This document shows positions 60,676 to 64,000 of a stretch of 64,000 nt of DNA, piece by piece. The DNA comes from an uncultured Buttiauxella sp. (GTDB taxonomy: Bacteria; Pseudomonadota; Gammaproteobacteria; Enterobacterales; Enterobacteriaceae), in NCBI GenBank assembly GCA_946480445.1, contig CAMLJN010000008.1, positions 105,971 to 169,970 of the forward strand, given 5' to 3'. The notes under the pieces were generated by a model. It was not told the DNA's origin. It did not search any database and saw only the letters and a list, made by a program, of their open reading frames with translations. The translations under genes and the position numbers were made by a program. Numbering within the stretch: position 1 is the first letter of the stretch; each line of letters opens with the position of its first letter.

Positions 60676-61884
60676 ATGAACACTGCTCAATATAACCGCA
60701 CACGTTGGTTAACCCTTATCGGGACCATCATTACCCAATTTGCTCTGGGTTCCGTTTATACCTGGAGCCTGTTTAACAGCGCACTGTCAGAAAAGCTTAA
60801 TGAGCCTATCAGCCAGGTGGCGTTCTCCTTTGGTTTGCTGAGCCTTGGGCTGGCGATATCTTCTTCCGTGGCCGGTAAATTGCAGGAGCGTTTCGGGGTT
60901 CGCAAAGTTACGATGGCGGCCGGTGTGCTGCTGGGTGTAGGTTTTTTCCTCACCGCACACGCCAGCAATCTGATGATGCTCTGGCTGAGCGCGGGCGTGC
61001 TGGTTGGCCTGGCGGACGGCGCGGGCTACCTGTTAACCCTGTCTAACTGCGTGAAATGGTTCCCGGAACGTAAGGGGCTGATTTCCGCGTTTGCCATCGG
61101 TTCTTATGGCCTTGGCAGCCTGGGCTTTAAATATATTGATACCCATTTGCTGGCAAACTACGGTCTGGAAAACACCTTTATGATCTGGGGTGCGCTGGCG
61201 ATGGTGATGATCCTCTTCGGTGCGACGCTGATGAAGGATGCGCCAAAACACGAAGTGCAAACCATTAACGGCGTGACAGAGAAAGACTTCACCCTCGCGG
61301 AATCTATGCGTAAACCGCAGTACTGGATGCTGGCCGTGATGTTCCTGACCGCCTGTATGAGTGGCCTGTATGTGATTGGCGTGGCGAAAGATATTGCTCA
61401 GGGCATGGTGCATTTAAGCGCTGAGTCTGCGGCAAACGCGGTCACCATCATCGCGATTGCGAACCTGAGCGGCCGTCTGGTGCTGGGCATTCTTTCTGAC
61501 AAAATTGCACGTATCCGGGTAATCACTATCGGCCAGGTTATTTCTTTGGTCGGCATGGCCGCGCTGCTGTTCGCCCCGCTCAATGAAGCGACCTTCTTTG
61601 CCGCCATCGCCTGCGTAGCCTTTAACTTTGGCGGCACCATTACCGTTTATCCTTCCCTGGTGAGCGAGTTCTTCGGCCTGAACAACCTGGCTAAAAACTA
61701 CGGCGTGATTTATCTGGGCTTCGGTATCGGCAGCATCTGCGGCTCGATTATCGCCTCGCTGTTTGGCGGCTTCTACGTGACCTTCTGCGTTATCTTTGCC
61801 CTGCTTATTCTGTCCCTGGCGCTTTCCACCACTATCCGCCAGCCAGCCCGTGAAGCGATGCAGCACCAGCACGCTCACGCCTGA
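60676..61884 (+). CDS. yhjX: YhjX, pyruvate-responsive MFS transporter
   Basis: 402-residue major facilitator with 12 helices, the E. coli length (MNTAQYNRTRWLTLIGTIIT). Oxalate/formate antiporter-type subfamily. In E. coli it is induced by the YpdA/YpdB two-component system when pyruvate is outside the cell; the matching operator is present. A GC-rich hairpin follows at about 61909-61938. Confidence 0.95.
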   Translation: MNTAQYNRTRWLTLIGTIITQFALGSVYTWSLFNSALSEKLNEPISQVAFSFGLLSLGLAISSSVAGKLQERFGVRKVTMAAGVLLGVGFFLTAHASNLMMLWLSAGVLVGLADGAGYLLTLSNCVKWFPERKGLISAFAIGSYGLGSLGFKYIDTHLLANYGLENTFMIWGALAMVMILFGATLMKDAPKHEVQTINGVTEKDFTLAESMRKPQYWMLAVMFLTACMSGLYVIGVAKDIAQGMVHLSAESAANAVTIIAIANLSGRLVLGILSDKIARIRVITIGQVISLVGMAALLFAPLNEATFFAAIACVAFNFGGTITVYPSLVSEFFGLNNLAKNYGVIYLGFGIGSICGSIIASLFGGFYVTFCVIFALLILSLALSTTIRQPAREAMQHQHAHA

Positions 61885-62164
61885 TAGCGAGCTAAAGGTT
61901 TTGCAAACCCAGCCGCCGTGGTGTTATACCGCGGCGGCATCCTGGTCTTAGCCCGCCTGTACCTCTCTTTGTAAATATCATCTTTGCTCACTCTTTTTGT
62001 CGGTACTTTTCCGCGCCTCTGTGCTCTACTAGCCCCGCCGCCACGACTGTTGGCCTCAGAATCATCCCGATTCCCGTGCAACGCTTTCTTTCTCAGAACT
62101 ACCTCAATCATTTATGGTCTGAGTAACGCTTTATACGTCTTCTTTTTGCGCCAGGACACCCTGA

Positions 62165-63847
62165 ATGAATTACATTAAATCGATGACCCAGCAGAAACTA
62201 TGCTTTCTGTTAGCGGTATACATCGGCCTGTTTTTGAACATTTCAGTTTTTTATCACCGCTTTGATGGATTAATGCATGACCTCAACGCATGGAAAGCGT
62301 TTGCCGCGGTGGCTGAAGTGTGTGCCACGGTATTAGTCACCTTCTTCTTACTGCGTGTGCTTTCACTGTTTGGACGTTTAGTCTGGCGGATCCTCACCAC
62401 CTTTATCGTGCTGTGTTCCGTAGCCGCCAGCTATTACATGACATTCCTGAACGTCGTTATCGGCTACGGAATTATCGCCTCGGTAATGACCACGGACATC
62501 GACTTATCCAAAGAGATCGTCGGCTATCACTTTGTATTGTGGATGCTGTTGGTTAGCGCCATTCCGCTGGTGCTTATCTGGAGCAACACCTGCCGCTATA
62601 CGCTGCTCAAACAGCTGCAAACGCGCGGCCATCGCGTGAAGAGCGTGGCGATTGTGCTGCTTGCCGGGCTGATGGTCTGGGCGCCGTTACGCTACCTTGA
62701 TAAACAGCAAAACCGTATCGAAAAGCGTTCAACCGTGGATATGCCAAGCTATGGCGGCGTGGTGGCGAACTCTTACCTGCCGTCGAACTGGATCTCAGCT
62801 CTTGGCCTGTTTGCCTGGGCGCAGGTGGATGAATCAAACGATAACGGCTCGCTGATGAACCCGGTGAAAAAATTCACCTATGTTGCGCCAAAAGGCATCG
62901 ACGACACTTATATGGTCTTTATCATCGGGGAAACCACCCGCTGGGATCATATGGGTATTCTGGGCTATGACCGTGATACCACGCCGAAGCTTGCGCAGGA
63001 GAAAAACCTGGTCGCCTTCCGGGGGGAATCCTGCGATACCGCCACTAAGCTTTCTTTGCGCTGTATGTTCGTGCGTGAAGGCGGGGCGGAGGATAATCCT
63101 CAGCGTACCCTGAAAGAGCAGAACATTTTTGCCGTGCTCAAGCAGCTGGGCTTCTCCTCGAACCTGTACGCGATGCAAAGTGAAGTCTGGTTCTACGGCA
63201 ACACGATGGCGGATAACTTCTCCTATCGCGAGCAGATCGCTGCTGAACCGCGTAACAGCGGTAAGCAGGTCGACGACATGCTGCTGGTGGAGGAGATGAA
63301 ACGTTCTCTCGACGAGCATCCGAAGGGTAAGCATCTGGTGATTCTGCACACCAAAGGATCGCACTTCTCCTACGTGCAGCGCTATCCGCGCAGCTTCGCG
63401 AAGTGGACGCCTGAGTGCGTGAGCATTGATAAAGAGTGCAGCAAAGAGCAGCTGATTAACGCCTTTGATAACTCGGTGCTTTATACCGATACGGTTATTT
63501 CTGATGTGATAAATCAGCTGCGCGATAAGCGCGCGATTATCTTCTATGCTTCGGACCACGGTGAATCCATCAGCGAGCATAAACATCTGCACGGTACGCC
63601 GCGCGGTATGGCTCCGCCGGAGCAGTTCCGCGTACCGCTGCTGGTCTGGGCCTCTGATAAGTACCTTGAAGATCCGGACCGTGCCCGTTCGTTTGAGCAT
63701 ATGAAAGAGCAGGCGGCGATGAAAGTGTCGCACCGCCATGTAGAACTGTATGACACCATTATGGGCTGCCTCGGTTATACCTCGCCAGACGGCGGGATTA
63801 ACGAGAATAACAACTGGTGCCATGTGCCGCAGAAGGCCGCTCAGTAA
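62165..63847 (+). CDS. eptB: Kdo2-lipid A phosphoethanolamine 7''-transferase
   Basis: Inner-membrane enzyme that adds phosphoethanolamine to the outer Kdo of LPS. 560 residues (563 in E. coli): five N-terminal membrane helices (to about 200), then the periplasmic alkaline-phosphatase-like domain with metal/nucleophile motif FIIGETTRWDHMG (Thr nucleophile), SCDTATKLSLRCMF, and the metal-binding ASDHGESI and HLHGTP. Between yhjX and tRNA-Pro as in E. coli. Confidence 0.97.
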   Translation: MNYIKSMTQQKLCFLLAVYIGLFLNISVFYHRFDGLMHDLNAWKAFAAVAEVCATVLVTFFLLRVLSLFGRLVWRILTTFIVLCSVAASYYMTFLNVVIGYGIIASVMTTDIDLSKEIVGYHFVLWMLLVSAIPLVLIWSNTCRYTLLKQLQTRGHRVKSVAIVLLAGLMVWAPLRYLDKQQNRIEKRSTVDMPSYGGVVANSYLPSNWISALGLFAWAQVDESNDNGSLMNPVKKFTYVAPKGIDDTYMVFIIGETTRWDHMGILGYDRDTTPKLAQEKNLVAFRGESCDTATKLSLRCMFVREGGAEDNPQRTLKEQNIFAVLKQLGFSSNLYAMQSEVWFYGNTMADNFSYREQIAAEPRNSGKQVDDMLLVEEMKRSLDEHPKGKHLVILHTKGSHFSYVQRYPRSFAKWTPECVSIDKECSKEQLINAFDNSVLYTDTVISDVINQLRDKRAIIFYASDHGESISEHKHLHGTPRGMAPPEQFRVPLLVWASDKYLEDPDRARSFEHMKEQAAMKVSHRHVELYDTIMGCLGYTSPDGGINENNNWCHVPQKAAQ

Positions 63848-63947
63848 CATTTGCTCTACAAGCGCCTGCTTTTAAGCCAAACGGCAGGGATTTTTAAGTT
63901 AAGGGATTGACGACCCAAACGGTGCGCAGTAAGATGCGCTCCGCATT

Positions 63948-64000
63948 CGGCGAGTAGCGCAGCTTGGTAGCGCAACTGGTTTGGGACCAGTGGGTCGGAG
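63948..64000 (+). tRNA. tRNA-Pro(UGG), 5' 53 bases, cut by the window end
   Basis: Acceptor start CGGCGAG, D-arm AGCGCAGCTTGGTAGCGC, then anticodon stem ACTGG/CCAGT with loop TTTGGGA: bases 34-36 are TGG, so it reads Pro codons CCN/CCA. The T-arm and 3' end lie outside. E. coli has tRNA-Pro(CGG), proK, at this spot; this sequence instead matches the E. coli proM type. Confidence 0.93.

Overview
The window is chromosomal DNA of a member of the Enterobacteriaceae. Most genes have close full-length counterparts in Escherichia coli, and several E. coli neighbourhoods are preserved: glyS-glyQ-ysaB-wecH, bax-malS-avtA, aldB-selB-selA-yibF-mtlADR-yibL, and bisC-yiaC-tag-yhjY-yhjX-eptB-tRNA-Pro. The genus cannot be fixed from sequence alone; it is not E. 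coli K-12, because gene content and order differ.

Layout. 1-8.6 kb: edge of a chemoreceptor gene, glycyl-tRNA synthetase (glyQS), a small lipoprotein, WecH, a GlxA-like regulator overlapping a cysteine hydrolase, and Bax. 8.8-12.4 kb: periplasmic amylase malS and aminotransferase avtA. 12.3-32.4 kb: a complete formate hydrogenlyase (FHL) locus. It holds hypF, fdhF and hydN, an orphan lipoprotein, hycABCDEFGHI, the divergent hypABCDE and the activator fhlA, with sigma-54 promoters and FhlA-type inverted repeats at the expected places. In K-12 these genes are spread over several loci; here they lie together between avtA and aldB. The formate dehydrogenase has cysteine (TGT) at position 140, where E. 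coli FdhF has selenocysteine.

32.4-36.8 kb is a decayed accessory patch. A nucleotidyltransferase (AbiEii-like) gene with an upstream partner ORF was broken by a Tn3-family transposon. Of the transposon, one terminal repeat, a frameshifted tnpR, a res fragment and a rearranged tnpA survive, plus one AT-rich cargo ORF. YajD and an unrecognised AT-rich gene follow. 37-48.3 kb returns to core genes: aldB, a ROK kinase, selB/selA, yibF (one-base frameshift), mtlA-mtlD-mtlR and yibL. MtlA has lost about 23 residues in frame, including the conserved GIHE substrate motif, although promoter, CRP sites, mtlD and mtlR look intact.

48.5-53.7 kb is a 2-ketogluconate operon (ptxS-kguE-kguK-kguT-kguD) in the order known from Pseudomonas, with a near-consensus PtxS operator upstream of kguE; kguD is the gene called ghrB in E. 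coli. 53.8-56.1 kb is an AT-rich island that has replaced all but the last 16 codons of yiaD. It carries a protein with a transglutaminase-like Cys-His-Asp core, a doubly deleted IS6-family (IS26-like) remnant and a headless two-helix membrane protein. The window ends with bisC (apparent CTG start), yiaC, tag, yhjY, yhjX (with YpdB-type operator repeats), eptB and the first part of a tRNA-Pro(UGG) gene.

The most interesting points are the transglutaminase-like orphan, the MtlA deletion, the Cys-type FdhF inside a consolidated FHL locus, and the broken nucleotidyltransferase locus with its Tn3 scar.
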